Positions 7,611-16,636 of a stretch of 30,479 nt of DNA are shown piece after piece (position 1 is the first letter of the stretch; the number at the start of each line of letters is the position of its first letter). Location of the stretch: positions 1 through 30,479 of the forward strand of contig CAYLUQ010000018.1 in the NCBI GenBank assembly GCA_964386915.1, read 5' to 3'. The notes under the pieces were generated by a model. The model saw nothing but the letters and a program-made list of their open reading frames with translations, made no database searches and was not told the origin of the DNA. The translations under genes and the position numbers were made by a program. The DNA is from JADHMP01 sp964386915 (GTDB lineage Bacteria > Bacteroidota > Bacteroidia > Flavobacteriales > Flavobacteriaceae).

Positions 7611-10600
7611 TTATTTGTTAATTCTAATATTCAATAAATAACTTGGTGTCACAGGATAGTTTCCTACGTCAATACCAAAATTGGTATCTGCACCCCCTAC
7701 CATTGGGTCTAAGCCAGAATAGTTAGTGAGGGTGAACAGGTTGTTTCCTGAAATTCCAATTGTAAAGTCGCTAAATCCGAGTTGATCTAAAATAGCGCCC
7801 TCAAAGTCATAGCTTATGGCTAAGCTTTGCAGTCTTAGGAAGTCTCCATCTTCAACATACCAAGAGTTGGCAGCACCACTCGTACTAATGTTAGTAGCAC
7901 TTTCCCAAATAGGTGCCAAAGCATTATTACCTAACTCAGGTGTCCATGAATCTAGAGCGCGTATTCCTTTAGCAGAACCTTCAAAGGTTCCAAAGAAATC
8001 TGTAAACCATTTGGATTGATTAAAGATCTCCGCTCCAATAGAAGCATAGAAATAGGTGTTAATTGAGAAGTTTTTATATTGAACGTTTAAGTTTAAACCA
8101 CCAGTCCAATCGGGAACAGGGCTACCAATAAAAGTTCGGTCATCGGGAGTGATTTTCCCATCACCATTAACGTCTTCATATTTAAATCTACCTAAACCAG
8201 CTCCAGTTTGGTTGGAAGCATCTGCCTCAGCTTGAGAGTTAAAGTAACCAATCATTTTATAGCCAAAGAATGTAGAAAGAGACTGACCGATAGCATTTCT
8301 AATGGGAGCGATACCACGATAGCTACCTCCATCAAAATATTCTATGCCATCTGCTAGTCCCGTAATTTCATTTTTCAAGAAAGAACTGTTAAATGTAACC
8401 TCATAGGCAATTCCCTCTCCAAAGCTTCCTCTATTAGCAATTTGAAAGTCTAACCCTTGGTTTAACATACTTGCAATATTAACAGAAGGAGCGCTTGCAA
8501 AGTTACCCGTAACACCGGCCAAAGGAATTTGGTATAAAAGATCTCGTGTATCTTTCTTCCACCAGTCTAAAATAACATCTACTTTATTGTTAAACAAAGT
8601 GACATCAAATCCGATATTCGTAGTTACAGAAGTTTCCCATTGTGCATTGGGGTTACCAATACGAGAAACGGCAAATCCTTGGTCAACACCGTTATTCTGT
8701 CCACCAATAGGATAGAAAGTATTTCCTCTATCAGAAGCAAAAAGGCTAAATTGGTTGGCTGGGTCAACGTTGTTTGAGTTACCCATTTCACCCCAACCAC
8801 CGCGAACTTTCAAGTCGTCTATCCAAGTTAAACCTTGCATAAAAGATTCTGAAGTAACACGCCAGGCAACTGAAGCTGCTGGGAAAACACCATAACGGCT
8901 ATTGACCCCAAAGCGAGAAGAACCATCTCGACGAAGTACACCTGTAACGTAGTATTTTTCCTTGAAGTTATAATCTAATTTACCAAAGGTAGAGAAGAAG
9001 TTAACACCATTATATAAGCTACTGTTTACTTGTGGGTTGGCAACAGTTGACATGTTAACGAAGTCAAGATCTTGAGAGAATGGATTGATCCCTGATCCGT
9101 TAATTTGTCTTCCAAATCCAGTGTTTAGAGATTCAACACCGGCCAATACTTTCACACCGTGAGAACCAAATTGTTCTTGAAAAGTAGCTGTGTTCGTAAA
9201 TACCCATCCTATATTTTTACCTGATCCTTCAGAAAAAGTATAACTCGCTTCTGTTTCAGAATCTCCTAAATAAGGATAGTTATAATTCACATAGTAGTAG
9301 TTAGAAACAGTTCCTCCAACACTAGAACGAATCGTTAAACTTTCGATAGGTTTGAGGTCAACATAAACGTTTCCAAATACGCTAAGACTAAAGGAAGTAT
9401 CGTCTTTTCCGTTTTCAGTTAAACGTCTAACGGGGTTACGAGGGTTGTTAAACCCTGCTGCTTTTGTACTAGCGTAGCTTCCAAATTCATCATATACAGG
9501 GATAATGGTTGGCATACGATAGGCAGAAAGGATTTCTGATTCATCATCTGCAGAAGTAATTGAACCTCCAGCACCGGTCGTTTTAGTTTCTCTGTAGGTA
9601 GCTTGAATATTTTCTCCAATAGACAACCAATCGGTAAGGTCATATTTAGAGTTGGCTCTAAGCGTGTGTCTTCTCAAAATGTTATTGATTAAAATACCAT
9701 CTTGGAATTGAGATCCAAGTCCTATATAATAACGTCCTTTTTCATTTCCGCCATTGGCACCAAATGAAAAACGGTGTAAAGGAGCCGTATTGGTAATTGC
9801 ATCATACCAGTTGGTTCCGTTTAAGTTAGGCTTAATTAAGAAAGTTGTTTCTGGACTTGCATCATAAGCAGCTTGAATAGCCGCTAAATCAACACTTCCA
9901 ACAATTCCGTTGGCCCCATTGGCGTGCAAATAATCAGGCAATACTGGAATTGCGTTGCTACCATATTGAGGGTGTGTATAGGCAGGAGCAGTTCCGTTTG
10001 CACGTGCATTATTTTCATAAGCTCTGTGGGTCCACTCTGCCATTTGTTGTGGATTCAACATTTTAGGAGAACCGGCAACGTTAGGATCTGTAATCCCAAT
10101 TGTATAGTCAAATGTAATGCTAGGCTCTTGTGTTCTAGATCCAGACTTAGTGGTCATCACAATCACCCCGTTTGCTGCTCTAGCTCCATAGATAGAAGCC
10201 GCTGCTGCATCTTTAAGAACTGTTGTAGATTCAATGTCGCCTGGATTTAAAAAGTCGATGTTAGTGGTAGGAACACCGTCTACCACATAAAGTGGCTCGT
10301 TTCCTCCAAAAGCACCAAATCCACGTACACGAATCTGACTAGTAGAACCTGGACTACCGTTTGAAATTACGGTAACCCCAGGAATTCTTCCTTGGAATTG
10401 TTGTTCGATGTTACCAGAAGGGATAATGTTGAGATCTTCCGCTTTTACAGTGGAAATTGCCCCAGTGGTTTCTCTTTTGGTTTCTGTTCCATAACCCGTA
10501 ACTACAATTTCATCTAAGGCTTCTGCAGAAGTTTCTAGCACAACATTAATCGTTGTTTGATCACCTACTCGAACAATTTGAGTAGCAAATCCTAGACTGG

Positions 10601-10817
10601 AAAATTGTAGTGATTGAGTTGCTTCAACTTCAATGGAATAATTTCCATCAAAATCGGTAGTGGTACCTAGTGTTGTACCATCTACAATTACGGTCACCCC
10701 AGGAATAGGATTACCGTCTGTGTCTGTAATATTACCCGAAACACTAGTTTGAGCAAAGGCTAAACTCGAGCTAAGTGCAAATACGACAGAAAAGATAAAG
10801 TATCCAACTTGTTTCAT
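7611..10817 (-). CDS. SusC/RagA-type TonB-dependent transporter
   Basis: This 1068-residue outer-membrane protein has a Sec signal peptide (cleavage after AFA, about residue 22). Next come a carboxypeptidase-regulatory-like domain (25-97, with GNPIPGVTVIVDGT and DFDGNYSI), a TonB box (DEIVVTGYG, 102-110), a plug domain (about 115-225, with VRGFG and a short ANGVIVMTTKSG segment typical of SusC) and a long beta-barrel ending in a terminal hydrophobic strand. SusC proteins import oligosaccharides or peptides using proton-motive force relayed by TonB-ExbBD. It is the first gene of the minus-strand operon. No anti-sigma factor, hybrid two-component sensor or other PUL regulator lies within the window, so control is probably by a distant gene. 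The ligand is unknown; the neighbouring sulfatase-rhamnosidase makes a sulfated rhamnose glycan possible. Confidence 0.97.
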   Translation of the reverse strand: MKQVGYFIFSVVFALSSSLAFAQTSVSGNITDTDGNPIPGVTVIVDGTTLGTTTDFDGNYSIEVEATQSLQFSSLGFATQIVRVGDQTTINVVLETSAEALDEIVVTGYGTETKRETTGAISTVKAEDLNIIPSGNIEQQFQGRIPGVTVISNGSPGSTSQIRVRGFGAFGGNEPLYVVDGVPTTNIDFLNPGDIESTTVLKDAAAASIYGARAANGVIVMTTKSGSRTQEPSITFDYTIGITDPNVAGSPKMLNPQQMAEWTHRAYENNARANGTAPAYTHPQYGSNAIPVLPDYLHANGANGIVGSVDLAAIQAAYDASPETTFLIKPNLNGTNWYDAITNTAPLHRFSFGANGGNEKGRYYIGLGSQFQDGILINNILRRHTLRANSKYDLTDWLSIGENIQATYRETKTTGAGGSITSADDESEILSAYRMPTIIPVYDEFGSYASTKAAGFNNPRNPVRRLTENGKDDTSFSLSVFGNVYVDLKPIESLTIRSSVGGTVSNYYYVNYNYPYLGDSETEASYTFSEGSGKNIGWVFTNTATFQEQFGSHGVKVLAGVESLNTGFGRQINGSGINPFSQDLDFVNMSTVANPQVNSSLYNGVNFFSTFGKLDYNFKEKYYVTGVLRRDGSSRFGVNSRYGVFPAASVAWRVTSESFMQGLTWIDDLKVRGGWGEMGNSNNVDPANQFSLFASDRGNTFYPIGGQNNGVDQGFAVSRIGNPNAQWETSVTTNIGFDVTLFNNKVDVILDWWKKDTRDLLYQIPLAGVTGNFASAPSVNIASMLNQGLDFQIANRGSFGEGIAYEVTFNSSFLKNEITGLADGIEYFDGGSYRGIAPIRNAIGQSLSTFFGYKMIGYFNSQAEADASNQTGAGLGRFKYEDVNGDGKITPDDRTFIGSPVPDWTGGLNLNVQYKNFSINTYFYASIGAEIFNQSKWFTDFFGTFEGSAKGIRALDSWTPELGNNALAPIWESATNISTSGAANSWYVEDGDFLRLQSLAISYDFEGAILDQLGFSDFTIGISGNNLFTLTNYSGLDPMVGGADTNFGIDVGNYPVTPSYLLNIRINK

Positions 10818-10923
10818 AAACGTATAAATTTTATTAAATTGGATTCAATTTAATGTAAACTTTGTCTTAAATACAAATAAAATGTTAATTTTTTTAAAAG
10901 AATATTTACTAAAATATTGATAC

Positions 10924-10957
10924 AACAAAGGACTTCAACAAAACTTATACCTTTGTT
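10924..10957. promoter_or_regulatory. Inverted repeat with -7-like element between susC and the esterase
   Basis: In the 257-base divergent region the arms AACAAAGG (10924-10931) and CCTTTGTT (10950-10957) form a perfect 8-base inverted repeat with an 18-base spacer. The right arm overlaps TACCTTTG (10948-10955), an exact match to the Bacteroidota -7 consensus TAnnTTTG, pointing toward the esterase. No well-placed -33 TTG was found at the usual distance. It could be an operator shared by both directions or a promoter with a chance repeat. Confidence 0.4.
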
Positions 10958-11074
10958 TTAGTACTAATCTTTTTTAAAAGGTGGGAAATCGTTAGAAAAA
11001 TGAGCCCTTTAACATTTTTTTTTCATTGAAAAATGTACCTAGGAATTTATATTTAAACAAAATTTTAACCAAAT

Positions 11075-12697
11075 ATGGAATTTATTAAACAAAATCTTTT
11101 TGCCCTTATTTTATTGTGTCCTCTTTTTTGGGGTCAAGCTCAAAACGAGATTTTAACAGGGGCCAATGTGGCTTTAGCTAAAACTACTAAAGGCACCGTA
11201 AAGGGCTATATGCACAACGAAATCTATATTTATAAGGGTATCCCCTATGCAACCGTTCAAAAGCGGTTTGAAGAAGCACAAGAAGTAGCCCCTTGGGAGG
11301 GTGTGAAAAGCACCACCATGTATGGACCCGTTGCTCCCTTGCTCAATCCAACTACCCAAATACAAGACGAATCTGAATTTGTGTTTGATCATGACTGGGG
11401 CTTTCCTAATGAAGATCATCTCAATTTAAATATTTGGACACCTGGAATTAATAACGGAAAGAAAAGACCGGTTATGTTTTGGATTCATGGGGGCGGATTT
11501 ACAGCTGGCTCCAGTCATGAATTGCCTTCTTATGATGGAGAAAATTTAAGTAAAAAAGGAGATGTTGTAGTAGTTTCGATCAACCACCGACTCAACGTGC
11601 TGGGCTTTTTAGACCTTTCAGCCTATGGAGAAGAATATAAATATTCGGCCAACAACAGCATTTTAGATATGGTCAAAGCCTTAGAATGGGTTAAAGATAA
11701 TATTGCCCATTTTGGAGGCGACCCAAACAATGTGACCATTTTTGGTCAATCGGGAGGTGGTGCTAAGGTAAACACCCTCATGGCAATGCCGCGTGCCAAA
11801 GGCCTCTTTCACAAAGCCATCAATCAAAGTGGTTCTTTCAGAGGGCGTATTTTAACCAAAGACATAACGCAAAAAATTACAAAAGAAACGCTTAAAGAAT
11901 TAAACATTTCTGCTTCTACCCTAAACCAATTGCAAACCATTCCTTTTGCTGATTTGGCCAAAGCGAGCTCAAAAGCCATGCAAACTGTAGAGCAACAAAT
12001 GAAGAAAGAAGGCAAAACCGTGGGTAGTTTTGGACTGAGTTGGGGCCCTAGTGTAGATGGAGATTTGCTCCCCTATCAAATGCTTTCAAAAGAAGCGCTA
12101 AGCTTATCCAAAACTATTCCCTTGCTAATTGGCACCGTAAAAAATGAATTTGAACCCTTTGCTAATATGCGTTTTCACGGTGCTGATGAAGCCACCATAA
12201 TGAAACACATTGAAGACACTTATAAAGACAAAGCCCAAGCATATATCAAAGCGGTTAGAGAAGCCTATCCAAATGATACGGATCCAAAAGACCTTATTGA
12301 TGTGGACACCCGCTTTCGTCCGGGTGCTGTTTATCAAGCCAATGAAAAATCTGCTCTAGAAGATGGTGCTGCGGTGTATATGTTTTTATTTACTTGGCAA
12401 TCACCTGTCTTTGATGGAAAATACAAGTCCTTGCACTGCATGGAATTGCCTTTTGTTTTTGATAATATAGCTTTAGCCAACCACATGACAGGAGGAGGTG
12501 AAGAAGCACACCTTTTAGCCGATAAAATGAGTAGCGCTTGGATTCAATTTGCAAAAACCGGAAATCCTAATCATAACGGACTTCCGCAATGGCCTGCCTA
12601 CAACCAACAAAACACTGCCACTATGCACTTGGACAATCACTGTGAGGTGAAACCTCAACTGGATAAGGCCTTTCTTGAAATTGTATCGTCTAATTAA
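11075..12697 (+). CDS. Secreted type-B carboxylesterase
   Basis: This 540-residue alpha/beta hydrolase begins with a Sec signal peptide (to about residue 22). The carboxylesterase type-B pattern is complete: oxyanion loop HGGGF at 138-142, nucleophile elbow FGQSGGG with Ser226, acid Glu358 in GTVKNEFEPF and His454 in the LHCMELPFVF motif. The length is normal for the family. These enzymes hydrolyse carboxylic esters; in glycan loci they may remove acyl groups that block glycosidases or sulfatases. It is divergent from susC and convergent with the sulfatase-rhamnosidase gene, which suggests a role in the same locus. The specific ester is unknown. A pesticidal, drug or general esterase role is not excluded, because the family is broad. 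Confidence 0.92.
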   Translation: MEFIKQNLFALILLCPLFWGQAQNEILTGANVALAKTTKGTVKGYMHNEIYIYKGIPYATVQKRFEEAQEVAPWEGVKSTTMYGPVAPLLNPTTQIQDESEFVFDHDWGFPNEDHLNLNIWTPGINNGKKRPVMFWIHGGGFTAGSSHELPSYDGENLSKKGDVVVVSINHRLNVLGFLDLSAYGEEYKYSANNSILDMVKALEWVKDNIAHFGGDPNNVTIFGQSGGGAKVNTLMAMPRAKGLFHKAINQSGSFRGRILTKDITQKITKETLKELNISASTLNQLQTIPFADLAKASSKAMQTVEQQMKKEGKTVGSFGLSWGPSVDGDLLPYQMLSKEALSLSKTIPLLIGTVKNEFEPFANMRFHGADEATIMKHIEDTYKDKAQAYIKAVREAYPNDTDPKDLIDVDTRFRPGAVYQANEKSALEDGAAVYMFLFTWQSPVFDGKYKSLHCMELPFVFDNIALANHMTGGGEEAHLLADKMSSAWIQFAKTGNPNHNGLPQWPAYNQQNTATMHLDNHCEVKPQLDKAFLEIVSSN

Positions 12698-12710
12698 CTC
12701 ATTCGTATAC

Positions 12711-12862
12711 ATGAAAAAATACTCTTCGTCCTACTCTTTCTAGGGCTACTGCCTTTTCGTCTTATAGGGCAACAACAAAAGGGTAAAACTATTGTCACTG
12801 CCGATGGTGGAAGAATAAAAAAACTTTCCTCAAAAACCTTAAGCCTCTATAGAGCCATCTAA
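12711..12862 (+). pseudogene. Truncated, frameshifted secreted-protein gene
   Basis: An ATG at 12711 is followed by six A residues. As written the frame stops after ten codons. If one more A is supplied, the product is a typical Sec signal peptide (KILFVLLFLGLLPFRLIG) followed by about 30 residues and a TAA ending at 12862, directly before the stop of the opposite gene. Without the extra base that frame has no ATG; it runs in frame with the upstream esterase but behind that gene's TAA. The mature part (TIVTADGGRIKK and on) is too short to assign. It is most simply the head of a deleted exported protein. Confidence 0.55.
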
Positions 12863-15800
12863 TTAAAAGGAATTAATTCGCAGTTGGATATGATGTACAC
12901 CTGGAGTAAGAACAATCGTTTCTAAAGCAACAGCAACCTTTTCTCCATTGTGTAGCACTTCTTTTCCAGCTCTATTTTTCAATGCAAATTCAGCCAACAT
13001 ATTCCCCGGAATTTCAATGGTGTAGGTTTGCTGTCTCGAATTATTTTGCTGAAAGCTAGCTTTAAGGGTGCCTCGCACAGTGGGCACTTCAATATGGCTC
13101 GTTTTTAAATTGCTCAATTGAGGTTTAATCGTAGCGATTCCAAAGCCGGGGGTTTTGGGTTTAATCCCCCACAACCCTCTTGGAATAACATTGGCTGGCA
13201 CGGCTCCCCAGGCGTGATTCCAATCGAGGTTGGGTTTGTATTTAAGGTCCCAAGCCTCAAGGGTTATAGTAGATCCCGCCCGAATCATATTATACCAACT
13301 TCGATCACCAGTGGCAGTTAACAATTCGAGTGCATAATCTTCTTCCCCGACATTGTATAGTCCATCCATTAAAAATTGGGATCCATATACACTACAGGCC
13401 ATACCCCTTGATTTCACAAAGGCCACCACAGATGCCAAATGTTCTTGAGGCACTAAACCAAAAGCTAAAGGGAGCATATTGGCGTGTAAAGAAGCGTGGT
13501 CGGTTCCAAGGCCGTCAACATATATGCCACGTTGGGAATCGAATAAAAATTCGTTTATCGCCTTTTTTGCTTTAGCCGCTCGAAGTTCAAACTGAAGGGC
13601 TTCTTGGGTCTTGCCGAGCAATTTAGCAAAAGTGGCCATAATAGTCATGTTTTCATAATAAAAAGCATTGATCACCGTGTTATAGGGCTTAAAGACAAAT
13701 CCATCTCGTTCTCCCGGGTTTCCTTTTCCCTGAAAATTGGCAGGAGGCCAATCTACAATATCTGTTAAAGGTTTTTTATACCCCGGTTTAAAGCCTAATT
13801 TATACATAAATTCTTCGGTAACTTGAGTAGAGCTAATCAACCCCTCTTGATTGGAAAGTTCATAAAGCGTTTTGTGTTTTAGGGCTTCATAATAGCGTTC
13901 AATAAGTTCGGTGTTGCCCGTATACATATAATCCGCATAAAAGAGTAAAGCCACATGCTGTTGCCATTCGGTGGGCCAAGTGGGATGCTCCATAAAATAT
14001 TCTATCGTGCGACGTGCCATAGCATATTCACGGTCTGTGGTATAATGGCTTAATTGATTTAAATAAGCGTCGGCTTCATAGGGAATTCTTTCGCGATCAC
14101 CATCTACATAAAGTCCATTGAATGTGGTGGCCTTAATCGAATATTTACACAAATCCCAAACTTGATTTAAAACACTATCATTACTGTGAAAGGCACTAGC
14201 TTTTTCATCCCAATAGGTGTGATAACTCAATTGGGTAAAAGCACTTGCTTTGAGGGACTGTTGTGCACCCTCAATTTCGGCATATCGAAAAGGCATAATA
14301 ACTGGAAAACCACTCGGAAGGGGAATAGCACTGCTATTGGGGCCGTGTCTTTTGTCCGGTAGTAGAGACACTAGATAGTGTGTTTGTTTGGGATCCACCT
14401 CCACTTGTATTTCTTGATAACGGATGTGACTTTTTTCGGGTGGCGTTCTATTGAGTTTTCCCGCTTTCACTTGCTCTCCCATCCTAACCGTTAGTGTATG
14501 CGGTGTTTGGGCCTTATACCTAAACGCCAGTGTACCAAATGCAGCCCGGCCAAAATCCATAAAATAATCGGTTTCCCGCTTTTCAAATTGAAGGGGTTTT
14601 AGCGAATCAATTTCAAATTTATTTTCGGTTGAAATCTTGTAATCCTTGCTTTTCCCAACCGAGAAGGATTGGGGTTTAGAATAGGCTACCAAGCGATTAT
14701 CTTCATCCCAAATTCGAACTTTCCAATAATAGGTTTTTCCCTCCTCTAGTGCCTCTCCTCCGTAAGACACATTGGTAGAGGCTGCAGAAGCCACTCGCCC
14801 ACTATCCCAAACAGTTCCTTGATTTTGAGCAATTGCCGATTGACTCGAAGCTACTAAAATTTGATAAGCCGTTTGAAATTTGGCGGTTAAGGGCACTGTC
14901 CACCCAAACTCAGGTTGTAAATCAAGAATGGCTACCTCCTTATCTGGCGCGCGGATCAACTCTACGGTCAAGTTGTTTGGAGGAGATGCATAGGCATTGC
15001 TGTTTTGTGCAATGAGATCTTCAAGCTTGTTGCGAAGCTTTTGCGCCACAGCTACATATTTTTTCTTTCCTATTAAATTTTTGGTTTCTAAAGGATCATC
15101 TTTAAGGTTGTAGAGCTCTTCTAGCGATTTATTGTTGATATATCTAAAGTATTTCCATTCTGCTGTACGCACGCCTTCGCTTGGGGGAATTTCTTTAAAA
15201 TCCCAAAGATGCTCAACCAAAATCGTATCTCTGGCTAAAGTGGCAACCTCCTTGTTCAACAGCGGTCGCAAACTTTTTCCCTGCCAGGTTTTGGGTATGG
15301 ACACACCCGCTAAATCGGCTATGGTAGCGGTCACATCAATATTGAGTGCCATTTCCTCCACTTTTGAGCGTTGGTCCACTCTAGGATCATAAATGAACAA
15401 GGGCACCCGAATAGAATTGTCATACAACAACCACTTCCCCGCCAATTGACGTTCTCCCAAAAAATAACCATTATCGCCCATGAGGATAATAACCGTATTT
15501 TTTTCAATCCCTTTTTCTTTTAATTTCTCCCTAATTTTTTGAATTTCGAGGTCAATACCGGCAATCATTCTGTAATAGCCCTTTATGCTGTTTTGGTATT
15601 TTTCAGGCTTATCAAAGCGCCATGTCCATCGCAACCTGTTGAAGCCTTCTCTAACGGCCTTTGGCTGTGCTTCAAAATAACGCTCCTCTGCTAGTGCCGG
15701 TTGGGGAAGTGAAACCCCTTCTAAATGACTTTGTACAGTATCTTGCCAAAAATATTGGTCTTGGGCCCCATCATGAGCGTGAGGCGCACTAAAACTGAGC

Positions 15801-16387
15801 GACAAACAAAAAGGGGCTTCTCTTGAGGCTTGGGCCTCAATAAAGTCTAAGGCTTTTTGGCCAGTATAGCGCGTTAAATGAACAGTGTCTTTTCCAATCG
15901 TTTTATAGAAATAGCCTCTTTTATCTTGATACCGATTGTTTCGATCGTATTGTTCAAATTCATTAAACTGGGTTTCCAAAGCGTCATAGCGAACTCCATA
16001 TTTACCATAAAATCCGGTATAATAGCCTTGCTCTTTTAACAACGTGGGATAAGAAGTTGCCATATATTCGGAACGAATAGCCCCCGTTTGAAAATTGTAT
16101 TGATGGGCCCTTTCGTGAAGTCCTGTTAAAATACTGGCCCTACTGGCCGCACATATGGGCGTAGTAACTACCGCATTGGAAAAATAGGTGCCAGCAGCAG
16201 CAAGCGCATCCATAGCCGGAGTGTGCATATATGGATTCCCGGCAAAACCCAAGGCATCATAACGTTGGTCATCAGTTAAAATAAATATGATATTGGGGCG
16301 GTTGTCATTTGCCAGCAATGCTGTTTGAGCTTTTAGCTCCAAGGCAGCCAACCCAACCAGGATGTATATGATACAATTGATTTTCAT
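12863..16387 (-). CDS. Bifunctional sulfatase / GH78 alpha-L-rhamnosidase
   Basis: This 1174-residue exported protein (signal peptide to about residue 20) carries two enzymes. The N-terminal sulfatase (about 30-465) has the metal pair Asp39-Asp40, the maturation motif CAASRASILTG with Cys79, expected to become formylglycine, and a second metal site GDNG at 304-307. The C-terminal half is a GH78 rhamnosidase. Residues about 475-580 hold an N-terminal beta domain (WDSGRVAS, YYWKVRIWDED). The (alpha/alpha)6 barrel follows, with DGDRERIPYEAD at 762-773 (acid candidate Glu766) and ITLEAW (base candidate Glu1044), and then a C-terminal beta domain. A similar fusion (S1_25 plus GH78) is known in the ulvan locus of Formosa agariphila, where it desulfates and then removes terminal rhamnose. 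Activity on rhamnose-3-sulfate ends is inferred from that. It stands alone on the minus strand, convergent with the esterase gene. No ulvan lyase is present in the window. Confidence 0.93.
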   Translation of the reverse strand: MKINCIIYILVGLAALELKAQTALLANDNRPNIIFILTDDQRYDALGFAGNPYMHTPAMDALAAAGTYFSNAVVTTPICAASRASILTGLHERAHQYNFQTGAIRSEYMATSYPTLLKEQGYYTGFYGKYGVRYDALETQFNEFEQYDRNNRYQDKRGYFYKTIGKDTVHLTRYTGQKALDFIEAQASREAPFCLSLSFSAPHAHDGAQDQYFWQDTVQSHLEGVSLPQPALAEERYFEAQPKAVREGFNRLRWTWRFDKPEKYQNSIKGYYRMIAGIDLEIQKIREKLKEKGIEKNTVIILMGDNGYFLGERQLAGKWLLYDNSIRVPLFIYDPRVDQRSKVEEMALNIDVTATIADLAGVSIPKTWQGKSLRPLLNKEVATLARDTILVEHLWDFKEIPPSEGVRTAEWKYFRYINNKSLEELYNLKDDPLETKNLIGKKKYVAVAQKLRNKLEDLIAQNSNAYASPPNNLTVELIRAPDKEVAILDLQPEFGWTVPLTAKFQTAYQILVASSQSAIAQNQGTVWDSGRVASAASTNVSYGGEALEEGKTYYWKVRIWDEDNRLVAYSKPQSFSVGKSKDYKISTENKFEIDSLKPLQFEKRETDYFMDFGRAAFGTLAFRYKAQTPHTLTVRMGEQVKAGKLNRTPPEKSHIRYQEIQVEVDPKQTHYLVSLLPDKRHGPNSSAIPLPSGFPVIMPFRYAEIEGAQQSLKASAFTQLSYHTYWDEKASAFHSNDSVLNQVWDLCKYSIKATTFNGLYVDGDRERIPYEADAYLNQLSHYTTDREYAMARRTIEYFMEHPTWPTEWQQHVALLFYADYMYTGNTELIERYYEALKHKTLYELSNQEGLISSTQVTEEFMYKLGFKPGYKKPLTDIVDWPPANFQGKGNPGERDGFVFKPYNTVINAFYYENMTIMATFAKLLGKTQEALQFELRAAKAKKAINEFLFDSQRGIYVDGLGTDHASLHANMLPLAFGLVPQEHLASVVAFVKSRGMACSVYGSQFLMDGLYNVGEEDYALELLTATGDRSWYNMIRAGSTITLEAWDLKYKPNLDWNHAWGAVPANVIPRGLWGIKPKTPGFGIATIKPQLSNLKTSHIEVPTVRGTLKASFQQNNSRQQTYTIEIPGNMLAEFALKNRAGKEVLHNGEKVAVALETIVLTPGVHHIQLRINSF

Positions 16388-16636
16388 CTATTTTGAATTT
16401 GAAAAGCTTAATCTCTTGGGGCATGAAGCTACAAATTCAAAACGAACTTTTGCCTAAAAAGACTTGATTTTAACCACAACATTACACCTTTTTTTTAGTG
16501 GCACCTTTCAAAAAGGAAAGCGAGGTTTTTTTTAATACTTTTACCAAATAGTTAAAACAGCTTAGTAGAAAGGCCTTAAATTGAACTAAACAAAATTAAT
16601 ATTCGGTCTACTCACGCTACAGCTAAATCATAAGAA

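Noticed and set aside
12863..16387. Calling the whole locus an ulvan utilisation locus.
   Set aside because: Only the sulfatase-rhamnosidase fusion supports it. No ulvan lyase, unsaturated-uronyl hydrolase or xylosidase is present in the window.
16500..16545. Short stem followed by a T-run upstream of HMG-CoA reductase as a terminator.
   Set aside because: The stem has only about five pairs and is separated from the T-run, and no plus-strand gene ends before it.
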